DNA of 64,000 nt from Candidatus Omnitrophota bacterium (GCA_016934335.1 JAFGTC010000138.1:1-64000); one strand, 5' to 3'. Shown: positions 25,660 to 34,750, numbered from the stretch's first letter. Notes: generated from the sequence alone by a model not told the origin. Translations and numbers: made by a program.

Positions 25660-27756
25660 TCAATACAAGGACCAATTTCCTACAGAGACTGGACCCACTA
25701 GATTCTCCACTTCAGCTATAATAAATTGGCGTCGATTAATCACTTGCCTGCGCAACGATTCTATCTCGGTATGAAAATTATTCAGGAGAGAATTAACATT
25801 CGATCCGGTAATTTCGGCTTTATGGCGAATTTCCGGTTCGAGTTTAGCTTCCAGAGCGTCAATGACAGGAATCCATCGCTCTTCTGTGAATTCTTGACGA
25901 GCAGCATACCCCAGCCGGTAAAGATATTGCAATTGTAAGTCAGCGTTGGCTAAAATGGGGCCGCTGAAATAGCCGGGAGGGCGCCACCATGCACCGCTGC
26001 CCGTTCCGGACCTGGGCGTTCCATACGCGCCGAACAAGATGGGGAAATCATAAAAATCATAGTAGGGTAAAATATCCCGGTACGCATCCGAATCACCCCA
26101 GGTTTTATCTTTATCCCATGGAAAAACGAACCATAAGTCCGATCCTTCCGTGTCATGGTAGACGAAATGATTGTTGAAATAGCCGTCCCAATCCGAAATA
26201 ATCTGGCATCCGACATAATAATTGATGAATTGATTGACGGCAAAATGACTCTCGATATACAAGGTTTGGTCCGAACCGCCCAAGTTATGCAGGGTTTGAA
26301 TGGTCTCGATAATATCTTCCTTGCCGGATGACAGATTGGTGCGTTTTTCATGCAGTTCAGAGATGTGCGCCGCAGAAGTGTTTCGATCGTAGCTCCAATG
26401 AAGTTTGTAGAGATTTCCTTCATTATTCAAACCATTCCGGGCGATAAAATGTTTGTTAGGCTGTTCGAACATCAGATAATAGCCATAGTCTATATCATTA
26501 CGATTAAACCGGTAATGATCGACGTTTCCCGTGATGACGCCCAGTGAATGATAAACTTGATAGGAAAGCCATTCGGACAGCGCATAGCGCGTTTTCGGTT
26601 CAAAAATAACATTGATGCTGCTCATATCGTCCAATTCATAATGCTTGAGGAAACGAATATCATACCCATCGCCTAATCGCGTTCGGGACGTTGTATTGAT
26701 GTAATCGTATACCTCCCATCCTTCGCGATCCGGATAACGAATCACGAAAGCGGAATCGTTGCGGAGAGCGTCGGGATCATCCCGTCCGCCGAAATCATAC
26801 AAGAACACGATTGGAATGGTGGATCGCTCCTCATCCGCATAGTGAAAATAGGTCAACGTCTGTCGCGCCTCCGTTGCGGCGGGATAGACCTGAGAGACGC
26901 CCTTGGCATCGACGATTTCGATCCAAAAGCGCACCAGCGTGCGGTCGGGTTGACCGGGAGCCTCCGCCGACCAGACGCCGTCTTGGTCTTCTCCTGAGAC
27001 TCGCTGCATTTCCAACGTTTTTTCACCTAAAGATGTTTGCCGGCAGCGAACCGGTTTATAATGCAGCCGAACTTGAGCCGCGCCGTCTTCATCAGTGATA
27101 TGGACTTGGACGGTCACGGCGGCGAAGGGTTCAGGCGAAGCGGGATTCCAACTCACATTTTCAACGAAAGGCGGCAGATTTTCCGAATAGACGCTGTTTT
27201 GAGAGCCGGGCGTAATCAACCAATCCGACTGACTGATATTTTCCTTCGCACTTGCCCAATTGGCGATGTTAGACGAATCGGCGTAAGGAGAGATTCTTTC
27301 CAAACTCGATCCGGCGCCGTCAGGACGGGTAGGCCAGGGAGGCGCATCCTTATATTCCACCGCATCGATTATCACGCCTTCGTCATTGTATAAAGCCAGC
27401 CTTTCGCCGCTGTCCGACAGCCTTCCTTCATAGTTTCCAAAAATGGTTTTGCCGGGGGCCAGATTTGTCAGCACATCTACATCGCGAGCCGCAAGAAGAT
27501 ATCCATGCGCCTCGATTCTGGCATTCTCGGGGAATATATAGGATACGCCCTTTGAAAACGCCCATCCGTCCAAAGAGACAAGTTCGTCTCCGCGGTTATA
27601 CAATTCAATAAATTCCTCTTGCTGCAGATCGCTGTCCGGATAATAAAAAATTTCATTAATGACTACGTCAAAATCATCGCAAAACACAACCATAGACGCT
27701 GCTGATAAACAAACAAAACCCAGAAATCGTTTACAGGCGATATTCATTCGATTCAT
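25660..27756 (-). CDS. exported lamin-tail and CotH-kinase-like protein
   Basis: The 698-residue protein has a signal peptide (to about residue 25). A lamin-tail domain (about 28-160) follows, with VVINEIFYYPDSDLQQEEFIELYN, then a linker with an Ig-like part (about 180-300) and a CotH-kinase-like domain (about 310-650). The latter keeps the NVIFEPKTRYALSEWLSYQ helix, the YGYYLMFEQPN strand and a WDKDKTWGDSD block corresponding to the metal-binding WDxDxTFG of CotH kinases. CotH in Bacillus phosphorylates spore-coat proteins. Whether this divergent member is active cannot be judged. The ATG at 27756 was chosen behind GAGGGAG, and the frame's first ATG at 27768 lies upstream of that site. Confidence 0.75.
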   Translation of the reverse strand: MNRMNIACKRFLGFVCLSAASMVVFCDDFDVVINEIFYYPDSDLQQEEFIELYNRGDELVSLDGWAFSKGVSYIFPENARIEAHGYLLAARDVDVLTNLAPGKTIFGNYEGRLSDSGERLALYNDEGVIIDAVEYKDAPPWPTRPDGAGSSLERISPYADSSNIANWASAKENISQSDWLITPGSQNSVYSENLPPFVENVSWNPASPEPFAAVTVQVHITDEDGAAQVRLHYKPVRCRQTSLGEKTLEMQRVSGEDQDGVWSAEAPGQPDRTLVRFWIEIVDAKGVSQVYPAATEARQTLTYFHYADEERSTIPIVFLYDFGGRDDPDALRNDSAFVIRYPDREGWEVYDYINTTSRTRLGDGYDIRFLKHYELDDMSSINVIFEPKTRYALSEWLSYQVYHSLGVITGNVDHYRFNRNDIDYGYYLMFEQPNKHFIARNGLNNEGNLYKLHWSYDRNTSAAHISELHEKRTNLSSGKEDIIETIQTLHNLGGSDQTLYIESHFAVNQFINYYVGCQIISDWDGYFNNHFVYHDTEGSDLWFVFPWDKDKTWGDSDAYRDILPYYDFYDFPILFGAYGTPRSGTGSGAWWRPPGYFSGPILANADLQLQYLYRLGYAARQEFTEERWIPVIDALEAKLEPEIRHKAEITGSNVNSLLNNFHTEIESLRRQVINRRQFIIAEVENLVGPVSVGNWSLY

Positions 27757-27768
27757 TTTCTCCCTCAT

Positions 27769-28084
27769 AGAATTATTCAGAGTTTCTTTCCCTATTAATA
27801 TATCTTAAATTCAGAATGATGAATCTAAAATGCTCACAAACTGTGTTGAATATTCTCAAGCGCAGAGCCAGACGTAATTGAATGTTGCTTTTGACGTCAA
27901 AAATCCTCTCTTTTCTGATACTTATCATGGGGGTGATGAAAGCGTTTATTGAAATCTGGATTTTATGCGATGTTGGCGGAATAGAAAAATACTAAATTCC
28001 ATAAAAATAGCGAAAATTTTCAGCCGGCTTTGACAGGCGGCTCCTGTTTTGGTAACGTTTTTATTCGGAAATTAAATCAAATGC
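27769..28084. other. divergent intergenic region
   Basis: This 316-bp stretch between the CotH-like gene and the permease gene holds no convincing gene. A 19-codon ORF at 27938 behind GGGGGTG is too short and featureless to call. It contains a perfect palindrome at 27889-27902 and a consensus -35 TTGACA at 28030-28035, 50 bp before the permease start. TAACGT 17 bases later is a poor -10. Confidence 0.5.
27889..27902. promoter_or_regulatory. perfect 14-bp palindrome, candidate operator
   Basis: TTTTGACGTCAAAA is fully self-complementary and lies between two divergent promoter regions. Its form suits a dimeric repressor or activator controlling the sugar transport genes or the CotH-like gene. 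No regulator gene is adjacent. Confidence 0.4.
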
Positions 28085-29176
28085 ATGAGTATGATAATGA
28101 AGCAATTCAACCGAATGATTGACAGTTTTGGGATGGGATTAATATTCCTACTGCTATGTTTGTTTTTTTGTTTTCAATCCGACACCTTTCTAACGCAATC
28201 CAATTTTTCCAACATTTTTATTCAAACATCAGTCAACATCATCATCGCGACGGGAATGACTTTTGTCATTAGCGCGGCGGAAATCGATTTATCCGTGGGT
28301 TCTTTGCTGGCTTTTTGCGGAATGATTACGGCGTTTTTGCTGAAAATCGATCCATCTACGGGGACCAATCTCCCTATGGAGGCGGCGAACGCCGTCACTG
28401 CCGTCCTGCCCGGCTTTCCTTATAAATCCATTGTCTGGTGGACAGCCGCCGGGGGCGTTTTTCTTACGCTCGCCTTGCTGCCCGGCGTCATCGCCGGCGG
28501 ATTGGTAGGTTCGATCGTCGTTCTATTTGGCGTGCCCAGCTTCATTGTGACGCTGGGTTTCATGATGATTCATCGCGGATTGGCCCGATATCTCACGAAT
28601 GCCGCGCCGATCACCGGTCTGCCCCCTCAATTCATGACGCTGGATACGGGGACGGTCATCGATTTTTCCCGCTATGAATGGGCCTCTCAATTGACGGATA
28701 TTCGCATTACATATTCTGTAGTCATCGCTCTCGCAATCGCGATCATTGGAATGATTATTCTGGCGCGTACGCGTTTTGGACGGCATGTTTTATCCGTCGG
28801 CGGCAATCCTCAAGCATCTTATCTTAGCGGTGTCTCGGTCGGCAAAACTCGCTTCAAAGTGTTTGTAGCCTCGGGATTATGCGTATCCATCGCCGCCATT
28901 CTCCAAACGTCGCGCCTTTTCATCGGAGATCCCAATGCAGGCGAGGGATACGAACTGGACGCAATCGCCGCCGTCATCATCGGCGGAACCAGTTTGTTCG
29001 GCGGCAAGGGAACCGTCCTGGGAACCTTGTTCGGCGCTTTGATCATCGGCGTATTGCGCAACGGCCTGGACTTAATGGGAGTCACCGACCATCTGAAGCA
29101 GATCGTCATTGGCAGTATGATTATCTTTGCTGTATTATTGGATTATTATCGAAGAAGATTTTCCCGTTCTGCATGA
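28085..29176 (+). CDS. rbsC: ribose-type ABC transporter permease
   Basis: The 363-residue inner-membrane protein belongs to the BPD_transp_2 (RbsC/XylH) family, with about nine helices. Family marks are TGMTFVISAAEIDLSVGSLLA, the EAA-like GGNPQASYLSGVSVGKTRFKVFV loop that touches the ATPase, and AVIIGGTSLFGGKGTVLGTLFGALIIGVLRNGLDL. The binding-protein gene follows after 25 bp. The ATPase gene (rbsA) normally beside these is absent, so it must be encoded elsewhere or shared. Residues about 95-130 include a longer periplasmic loop than usual. Sugar specificity is uncertain. Confidence 0.88.
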   Translation: MSMIMKQFNRMIDSFGMGLIFLLLCLFFCFQSDTFLTQSNFSNIFIQTSVNIIIATGMTFVISAAEIDLSVGSLLAFCGMITAFLLKIDPSTGTNLPMEAANAVTAVLPGFPYKSIVWWTAAGGVFLTLALLPGVIAGGLVGSIVVLFGVPSFIVTLGFMMIHRGLARYLTNAAPITGLPPQFMTLDTGTVIDFSRYEWASQLTDIRITYSVVIALAIAIIGMIILARTRFGRHVLSVGGNPQASYLSGVSVGKTRFKVFVASGLCVSIAAILQTSRLFIGDPNAGEGYELDAIAAVIIGGTSLFGGKGTVLGTLFGALIIGVLRNGLDLMGVTDHLKQIVIGSMIIFAVLLDYYRRRFSRSA

Positions 29177-29201
29177 ACGGCAAAACGAGGGAGAAACAGC
29201 C

Positions 29202-30155
29202 ATGAAGCGCCGTAGAATTCTCAAAGATCTCAGTTTGACAGCCGGAGCCGCCGTGTTAACGCAACGAATCGGCTTCGCGCAAAATCGTTCTTATAAAATA
29301 GCCTTGGTCATGAAAGCGCTGTCCAATCCATTTTTCCATACGATGCAGGTCGGCGCTGAAGAGGAGGCGAAAAAGTTAGGCATCGATCTACGCGTTCAGG
29401 GGACAAACAAAGAAACGGACGTAACGCAGCAGATCAACATCGTCCAAAATTTCATCACCCAGAAAGTCGACGCCATCGTCATCGCCCCGGCCAGTTCCTC
29501 CGGGCTGGTTCCCATTCTCTTCCAGGCGCAGCAGCGCGGCGTCTATGTCGTCAATATCGATAATCCGCTGGATGAAGCGACGGTCAAACAGATCGGTCTT
29601 CAGTGTCCGTTTGTGGGCTCCGACAACGCCATGGGCGCCTCGCTGGCCGCTCATGATCTGGTCGCCGCCATGGGAGGGATAGGCGAAGTCGCCATCCTGG
29701 AAGGCATCCCCGGCGTTATCAACGCCGAACTGCGCAAGCAAGGCGCCCGGCGCATTTTCGACGCCGAACCTAAAATCCAAGTCGTTGCGTCTCAAACCGC
29801 CGAGTGGGAAACGGAGACAGCGTACCGCATCTTCACCAACATACTCACTGCACATCCCAATATACGCGGACTATTCGCCGCCAATGACAATATGGCGCTG
29901 GGAGCGCTTCGCGCCATCGAAGCGGCGGGCAAAGGGGGCCGGATCGTCATCACGTCATACGATAACTTAACCGCCGTGCAGGAAGCGATTCTCGACGGTA
30001 AAATCATATCGACGATTGAACAGCATCCCGAGTTGATGGGCGCCTACGGCGTCCGCGCCGCGAAAGATCATTTGGATGGGAAAGACATCCCTCCTAAAAT
30101 CGATACGCCGCTCGACGTCATCGATTATCGCTACTTGTCTTTACAGAAAAAATAA
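29202..30155 (+). CDS. rbsB: sugar ABC transporter substrate-binding protein (RbsB-like)
   Basis: The 317-residue periplasmic-binding protein (Peripla_BP_4) starts at 29202 behind GAGGGAGA. The N-terminus KRRRILKDLSLTAGAAVL looks like a twin-arginine signal rather than the usual Sec signal, so it may be exported folded. The mature part shows the two-lobe pattern: IALVMKALSNPFFHTMQVGAEEEAKKLG, DAIVIAPASSSGLVPIL, a hinge near VNIDNPL, and NIRGLFAANDNMALGAL in the second lobe. No lipobox is seen. It is between permease and kinase genes. Ribose is the default guess, but xylose or another pentose is possible given the neighbouring enzymes. Confidence 0.88.
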   Translation: MKRRRILKDLSLTAGAAVLTQRIGFAQNRSYKIALVMKALSNPFFHTMQVGAEEEAKKLGIDLRVQGTNKETDVTQQINIVQNFITQKVDAIVIAPASSSGLVPILFQAQQRGVYVVNIDNPLDEATVKQIGLQCPFVGSDNAMGASLAAHDLVAAMGGIGEVAILEGIPGVINAELRKQGARRIFDAEPKIQVVASQTAEWETETAYRIFTNILTAHPNIRGLFAANDNMALGALRAIEAAGKGGRIVITSYDNLTAVQEAILDGKIISTIEQHPELMGAYGVRAAKDHLDGKDIPPKIDTPLDVIDYRYLSLQKK

Positions 30156-30239
30156 CGGCTGGTGCGCAATCCATTAAACATTCATGGATTCGAGCCCGCA
30201 GGTAATTGAGATAGAATCCGCCCCTTTTAGGATGACGAC

Positions 30240-31169
30240 ATGAATACTATTTATGTCATTGGCAGTTCCAACACCGACATGGTGGTGCAATGCAAAAAAT
30301 TGCCCCGCCCCGGCGAAACCGTTTTGGGCGGAGAATTTTTCCGCGCCAATGGCGGGAAAGGCGCGAATCAAGCCGTCGCGGCGGCGCGATTGGGCGGGAA
30401 AGTTACATTTGTATGCCATGTAGGCGACGACGCATTCGGCCGGGAATCCTTGGAAGCGTACAAACGGGAAGATATTGACGTAAGCCGGATTACCGTCGAT
30501 CCCGGCGGCCCGTCCGGCGTTGCGCTGATCCTGGTCGGCGAAGGGGGAGAAAATATGATCGCCGTCGCGTCCGGCGTCAATGCCAAGGTCTCTCCGGAGA
30601 ACGTTGAATTTCTTCACGAAGTATTAACTCCCGGCGACATAGTTCTTATGCAGTTGGAAATCCCTGTTGAAACGGTCATGTACGCCGCTCGAATCGGGCG
30701 GGAAAAAGACGCCGTTGTCATTCTCGATCCTGCCCCGGCGCCGCCGGAAGGAATGCCCGAAACGATTTACCCTCTATTAAATTATATTCTTCCCAATCAA
30801 CATGAAGCGACCATGCTTCTTGGAAGCGAAGACGAACCGGCCAAGATGGCTCAGGAATTTCATAAGCGAGGCGTCCGCCACGCCATTATAACCCTGGGAG
30901 ACGAGGGAGTCGTGCTCAGCGCCGAGCTGGGCGATTTCGAACTGCCCTCTCATTATGTGACCGCCGTAGACGCCACTGCGGCGGGCGATGCGTTCGCGGG
31001 GGCCTTGGCAGTCGCTTTGGCGGAAGAATATAAAACGAGAGAAGCCATTGCTTTCGCTCAAATCGCCGCCGCCCTTTCCGTTACGCGAAGAGGCGCGCAG
31101 CCGTCGCTTCCCAAACGCGAAGAGGTCGAAAAACTATTTGTCAACAATACATTTACCGAACCGCATTAA
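30240..31169 (+). CDS. rbsK: ribokinase (PfkB family)
   Basis: The 309-residue cytosolic kinase phosphorylates ribose (or a similar sugar) at O5 with ATP after uptake. Motifs are NTDMVVQCKKLPRPGETVLG and NGGKGANQAVAAARLGG (sugar binding, first PfkB signature), and VDATAAGDAFAGALAVAL (anion hole and catalytic Asp). The last block usually reads DTTGAGD, so the T-A-A substitution is mild. The start follows AGGA nine bases upstream, 84 bp after the binding-protein stop, so the three genes likely form one transcript ending at the 31.25-kb hairpin. Confidence 0.88.
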   Translation: MNTIYVIGSSNTDMVVQCKKLPRPGETVLGGEFFRANGGKGANQAVAAARLGGKVTFVCHVGDDAFGRESLEAYKREDIDVSRITVDPGGPSGVALILVGEGGENMIAVASGVNAKVSPENVEFLHEVLTPGDIVLMQLEIPVETVMYAARIGREKDAVVILDPAPAPPEGMPETIYPLLNYILPNQHEATMLLGSEDEPAKMAQEFHKRGVRHAIITLGDEGVVLSAELGDFELPSHYVTAVDATAAGDAFAGALAVALAEEYKTREAIAFAQIAAALSVTRRGAQPSLPKREEVEKLFVNNTFTEPH

Positions 31170-31250
31170 AAACAGCCGCCGGCCCAAAGTGTAATGATGT
31201 TATCATATTCCTATGACGAAATCATGAGAAATCAATAAGCAATTATCTAA

Positions 31251-31304
31251 AAATAAGAGCCTCCAGAACGATTTCAGGTTGAATCCAGTCTGGAGGCTTT
31301 ATTT
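31251..31304. terminator. bidirectional terminator between ribokinase and GH10 genes
   Basis: GCCTCCAGA (31259-31267) pairs with TCTGGAGGC (31289-31297), flanked by an A-rich left side and TTTATTT on the right. It sits between two converging genes and should stop both transcripts. Confidence 0.75.
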
Positions 31305-31388
31305 GGAAGAATGATTCTATGCGGGATTAAAGGTAATTCCCCATGCGAAGCGCCAATATTCCAACAGAAACTGATTGGATATCTGTGA

Positions 31389-32627
31389 TTACTCTAAGAA
31401 TGAAACGGTCTTTTCGCCATCTTTTTTCTCGAGTTTGACGAACTTCACTTTGTCATTTACCTTTACGCGATATTTCCCATAGAATGCCTTGACTTGGCAA
31501 TGTCCATCATCATCAGTCTTGCCGTCATATTTCGTCCACCATTCATTAAACACGAGATCCCGGTAGGCATGCGCCGCCGGAGTAGGCGTCCAATCTCGAA
31601 GATACAGCGAAGAAGTGGGAATCCAATTAGCTCCTTCCCAAAATCCCCACATTAAGATTCCTTCAACCGCCGGGTGGGCGAAACAGATTCGATAATATTT
31701 AACCAGTTCTTCTGCTTTCTGCTTCTCCTGTTCATCGGTGAGTTTTGCCCTACGCTCCTTGTAATAAACAGATTTCTGACCAGGCATGTTGAATTCGGTA
31801 ATGCGGATGGGAAGATTTAATTGAGCCAATACATCGAGAGATTTTTGGAGCGCATCGGCGTCAAATGTTTCACCATGGAAGTGCCCTTGAACGCCGATGC
31901 CGCCGATGGGAATGTCTGCGTTGAGCAAACCGCGAATGTGTTGGACATAATCATCCAAGCGGTTTCCTGTCAAAATATCGTAGTCGTTGACATACAACGG
32001 CGTATCGGGATCTTCCTGACGAAACCAGTCTGTCATCTGTTTGGTGATTCCCGATCCAAGCCGTTTTTCATAAAAATTCTCATGGATCATTTCATTATTG
32101 AGATCGTATTCGACGAACCGGCCTTTATAACGCTTGCCCATGGTGATCGCGCGGTTACGGATCGCTTCGCGCAATTCATCGTCACTCAATTCTTTCAGCC
32201 AGGGCTGTACGAATTGGGAAACACCCCAGAACAAATTATGGCCGCGTAAAGGGATATCATTCTCATCCGTCCACTCTAACATTGAATCAACAATTGAATA
32301 ATCGACCTGCCCTTTTCTCCGTTCCATGGAATACCATTTCACGGCATTTTCTGTCACCGCGGAATTGAAGTTCTCCAGAAAAACTTCTTTATATTTTTGC
32401 GCATCAAGAGACGTATTCCCCGGTTGAAACATCCAATTCGAAAGCGCCGCCCCAAACCAGAACTCATGGCGTACTTGCTCAATTTGAACGTTTGCGCCCG
32501 GATCGGCATAAACGATGAGATTCCCCATGCGATTTTGAACTATCTGTTGAGAGAGATCATCACTATGAGAGGCGGAAGTTAAAAGCAGAACGCTTGCAAT
32601 TAGGGTGACGGTTTTGGCTATTGGCAT
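31389..32627 (-). CDS. exported GH10 endo-beta-1,4-xylanase-like enzyme
   Basis: The 412-residue protein has a signal peptide (about 1-22) and a GH10 (beta/alpha)8 barrel. TENAVKW (92-98) matches the family T-x-EN-x-KW block. The acid/base is E179 in YDLNNEM, where most xylanases have WDVVNE. The nucleophile is E278 in ITEFN, and GHNLFWGVSQFVQPW carries subsite residues. It should cut beta-1,4-xylan or a related glucan outside the cytoplasm. The altered acid/base context suggests a divergent subfamily. The C-terminal 50 residues form a small beta domain. AGGAG lies six bases before the ATG, and a promoter is found just upstream. Confidence 0.85.
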   Translation of the reverse strand: MPIAKTVTLIASVLLLTSASHSDDLSQQIVQNRMGNLIVYADPGANVQIEQVRHEFWFGAALSNWMFQPGNTSLDAQKYKEVFLENFNSAVTENAVKWYSMERRKGQVDYSIVDSMLEWTDENDIPLRGHNLFWGVSQFVQPWLKELSDDELREAIRNRAITMGKRYKGRFVEYDLNNEMIHENFYEKRLGSGITKQMTDWFRQEDPDTPLYVNDYDILTGNRLDDYVQHIRGLLNADIPIGGIGVQGHFHGETFDADALQKSLDVLAQLNLPIRITEFNMPGQKSVYYKERRAKLTDEQEKQKAEELVKYYRICFAHPAVEGILMWGFWEGANWIPTSSLYLRDWTPTPAAHAYRDLVFNEWWTKYDGKTDDDGHCQVKAFYGKYRVKVNDKVKFVKLEKKDGEKTVSFLE

Positions 32628-32656
32628 AATCTACTCCTAAGTTTTAATGTAAAAAG

Positions 32657-32685
32657 ATTCTCCCATGAAGAAGCAGGTGCGTCAA
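32657..32685 (-). promoter_or_regulatory. promoter of the GH10 gene
   Basis: On the minus strand TTGACG (32680-32685) and GAGAAT (32657-32662) are 17 bases apart, giving a leader of about 23 bases to the start codon. Confidence 0.5.
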
Positions 32686-32808
32686 TCAAGGTGATGAAAA
32701 TAAATGGTTATCGCCGCTGAAAAATATCCATGTTTTTTTACGCAATCCTTATCACCCAGAAATAGTTGAGAAACCATCCTGCGTGATGAGAGGTAAACAC
32801 AAAAAATG

Positions 32809-34395
32809 CTAATCCAAGTCAATCAACGTTGAATCCAGACCGGTCAGCGTTACGGGGATTATCTTCTCTAAATAGCGCACTTGAATGGTTTCTTTCGTAT
32901 TGGTTAAGTTCCACAGAAATGCCTTGCGTGCAGTGGGATACCAAGCACAGACAACCGGCTTCTCATCGATCACATAAGGCATTTCTAATCCGCCGGCAGT
33001 CAATTCCGCTTTCAGTTTCCAAAGAGTTTCCAGAGATTCCGGCATAGGGCGTACGCCCGTTGTGACGTCGTTGGCGCTTGGGCGACAGATTACTCTTCCG
33101 GATGCAGATTGAATATCCTGTGCGCTGCAGTATCGCGCGTCTTGATCGGAGAGGAAGGTATAATTTTGTTGAGAAATTGTGTCTGTCGCTTCAAAAGGAA
33201 TCCCGCTCGCCAGAAAGAGGCTGAAGGGATTATCATCGCCGACATAACGAGAGGCTTCGCCCCAGTAATGTTTGAAAGCGCCCCGCGGGCTATGACCTTT
33301 GAGCTGTTCATGAAAGGCCGCCTGTTTGCGCATGGCCGGGCTCAAAGCATCCCAGTGCGTCACGGGGATGGGAGTCATCCCGGACATGAACATCGTATTG
33401 CGCACATCCGCGATTGTAGAAATCGCCAGTTTAGCGGCCATGTTCTCTGCGGAAAGCTGATCGGCCGGGTAGGCCGTCGTCTCACTATAGGCGAGCTCGG
33501 GCTTGGCATAGCGCCGATGGAAGAGCACGCTGAACAGTTCATCGGTTTTGCCCTTTAAACGATTGAAGGAAGCGTCACTAAACATCAATTCACCCACCCG
33601 GAAGGGCGCATCCGCATAATCCGGCAGGCGAATTCCTGCTTTTTCCGCGCCAAGATACATAACCATATTCCCGATAGCGATTTCCGGGGCGGCGGATTGC
33701 ATCGCATGAAAGCAATCTGTGAGTTGATCGCAGGTAAACTCGACCCAATCCCGTAAAATAGTGGAAAGGTTTCGCGCTTTCACATCCTCGAGCAGTTCCC
33801 CCCAGCGCGCATCTTCATAACCGTAGTGATTCAGGAAACGTTTTTTATGCCATTCGCAAAAACAGCCTCCGATAACCCCCGGCCCCACTGCCAGACGAAA
33901 ATCATCGTCCAGAAAAATGCAATCGGGATTCAGGGCGGCAAGAGTTTGAACCGCATCTACATTTTCCTTCTTGGCCGGCGGGTGCAGTGAAGTGCCGGAA
34001 TATTTTGAGCCGTCCGGCTTTACCGCCATTTTCCATCTCGCCGGCGGCGTGAGCGGCGAGTTCCCTATACTATCGCCCAGCGAATCGCCCGGGTGCCCCA
34101 AGGGCAAGTTGATAAGATGCCAGTTCAATCCTTTGTTCTCAATCTTCGCCCTCGCCGCCTTCAGGGCTTCGGGATTTTCATACCAGTACCCATAAAAAAA
34201 CGCCGCTTGCCAGACGTCGGTGACTCCTGCAGCGCGTACTATATCGAGCAATTCGGGATTGGCGTCAACCGCCTTTGATGATAGGCAACAATGATAGCGC
34301 CGGACGCCTTGCGCCGCAAAACTATTGGGGTTGATTCTCAATCCTGAAACGCCTGCTGCAGCGCATGCCGCGAGAAATTGTCGACGGGATAACAT
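32809..34395 (-). CDS. TAT-exported TIM-barrel protein, putative glycoside hydrolase
   Basis: The 528-residue protein opens with a twin-arginine signal (SRRQFLAACAAAG). The rest looks like a (beta/alpha)8 barrel of the kind seen in uncharacterised glycosidases. It has VRAAGVTDVWQAAFFYGYW, a strand NPDCIFLDDDFRLA ending in acidic residues, and CEWHKKRFLNHYGYE, which resembles segments of beta-galactosidase-like families. The C-terminal 100 residues form a beta-rich domain. The DDD at the end of a strand could hold catalytic acids, but no named family was recognised and specificity is unknown. AGGAG lies about ten bases before the ATG. It lies between the GH10 gene and a GH127 remnant, in a polysaccharide-use neighbourhood. 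Confidence 0.6.
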   Translation of the reverse strand: MLSRRQFLAACAAAGVSGLRINPNSFAAQGVRRYHCCLSSKAVDANPELLDIVRAAGVTDVWQAAFFYGYWYENPEALKAARAKIENKGLNWHLINLPLGHPGDSLGDSIGNSPLTPPARWKMAVKPDGSKYSGTSLHPPAKKENVDAVQTLAALNPDCIFLDDDFRLAVGPGVIGGCFCEWHKKRFLNHYGYEDARWGELLEDVKARNLSTILRDWVEFTCDQLTDCFHAMQSAAPEIAIGNMVMYLGAEKAGIRLPDYADAPFRVGELMFSDASFNRLKGKTDELFSVLFHRRYAKPELAYSETTAYPADQLSAENMAAKLAISTIADVRNTMFMSGMTPIPVTHWDALSPAMRKQAAFHEQLKGHSPRGAFKHYWGEASRYVGDDNPFSLFLASGIPFEATDTISQQNYTFLSDQDARYCSAQDIQSASGRVICRPSANDVTTGVRPMPESLETLWKLKAELTAGGLEMPYVIDEKPVVCAWYPTARKAFLWNLTNTKETIQVRYLEKIIPVTLTGLDSTLIDLD

Positions 34396-34504
34396 TTGGG
34401 TAATCTCCTGTTGAGTAATCAGAATTTGATTGTTCTTTTCTTTTCGAGATCAGGTGTACATATTACGGCTCACTATAGTCTTCTATTATAAATTCATATT
34501 TTAA

Positions 34505-34696
34505 GCATTCCATCGGTTTGATCGCCAATTTATCAGCGGAACAGCATTTGTTGTTCAAGAAGAGGACTGGTCAAATTATCTATACCGCGAAGTTCTAAAA
34601 ACAAAACTCAGGCGACAAGCCATCCGTTTAACCCCCTATTATGCATGGGGCAATCGTGGAGAATCGGAAATGAGCGTCTGGCTGCCAGTAAGGTAA
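34505..34696 (+). pseudogene. C-terminal remnant of a GH127 (DUF1680) gene
   Basis: In the 355-bp gap between two minus-strand genes, one plus frame is open from 34505 to the TAA at 34694-34696. It ends in LTPYYAWGNRGESEMSVWLP, strikingly like the C-terminus of GH127 beta-L-arabinofuranosidases, which finish in a PYYAWANRGPGEM-VW pattern. An ISGTAFVVQEEDW segment precedes it. The rest of the roughly 600-residue enzyme is missing, and an in-frame TAA lies just upstream at 34502-34504. I read this as the tail of a gene lost by deletion. The remaining parts of the gap show nothing else. Confidence 0.65.
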
Positions 34697-34750
34697 ACAA
34701 AACCAGGAGCGTCAACCGCTAATCGGATCACTGCAAACCGCATAACGAGA

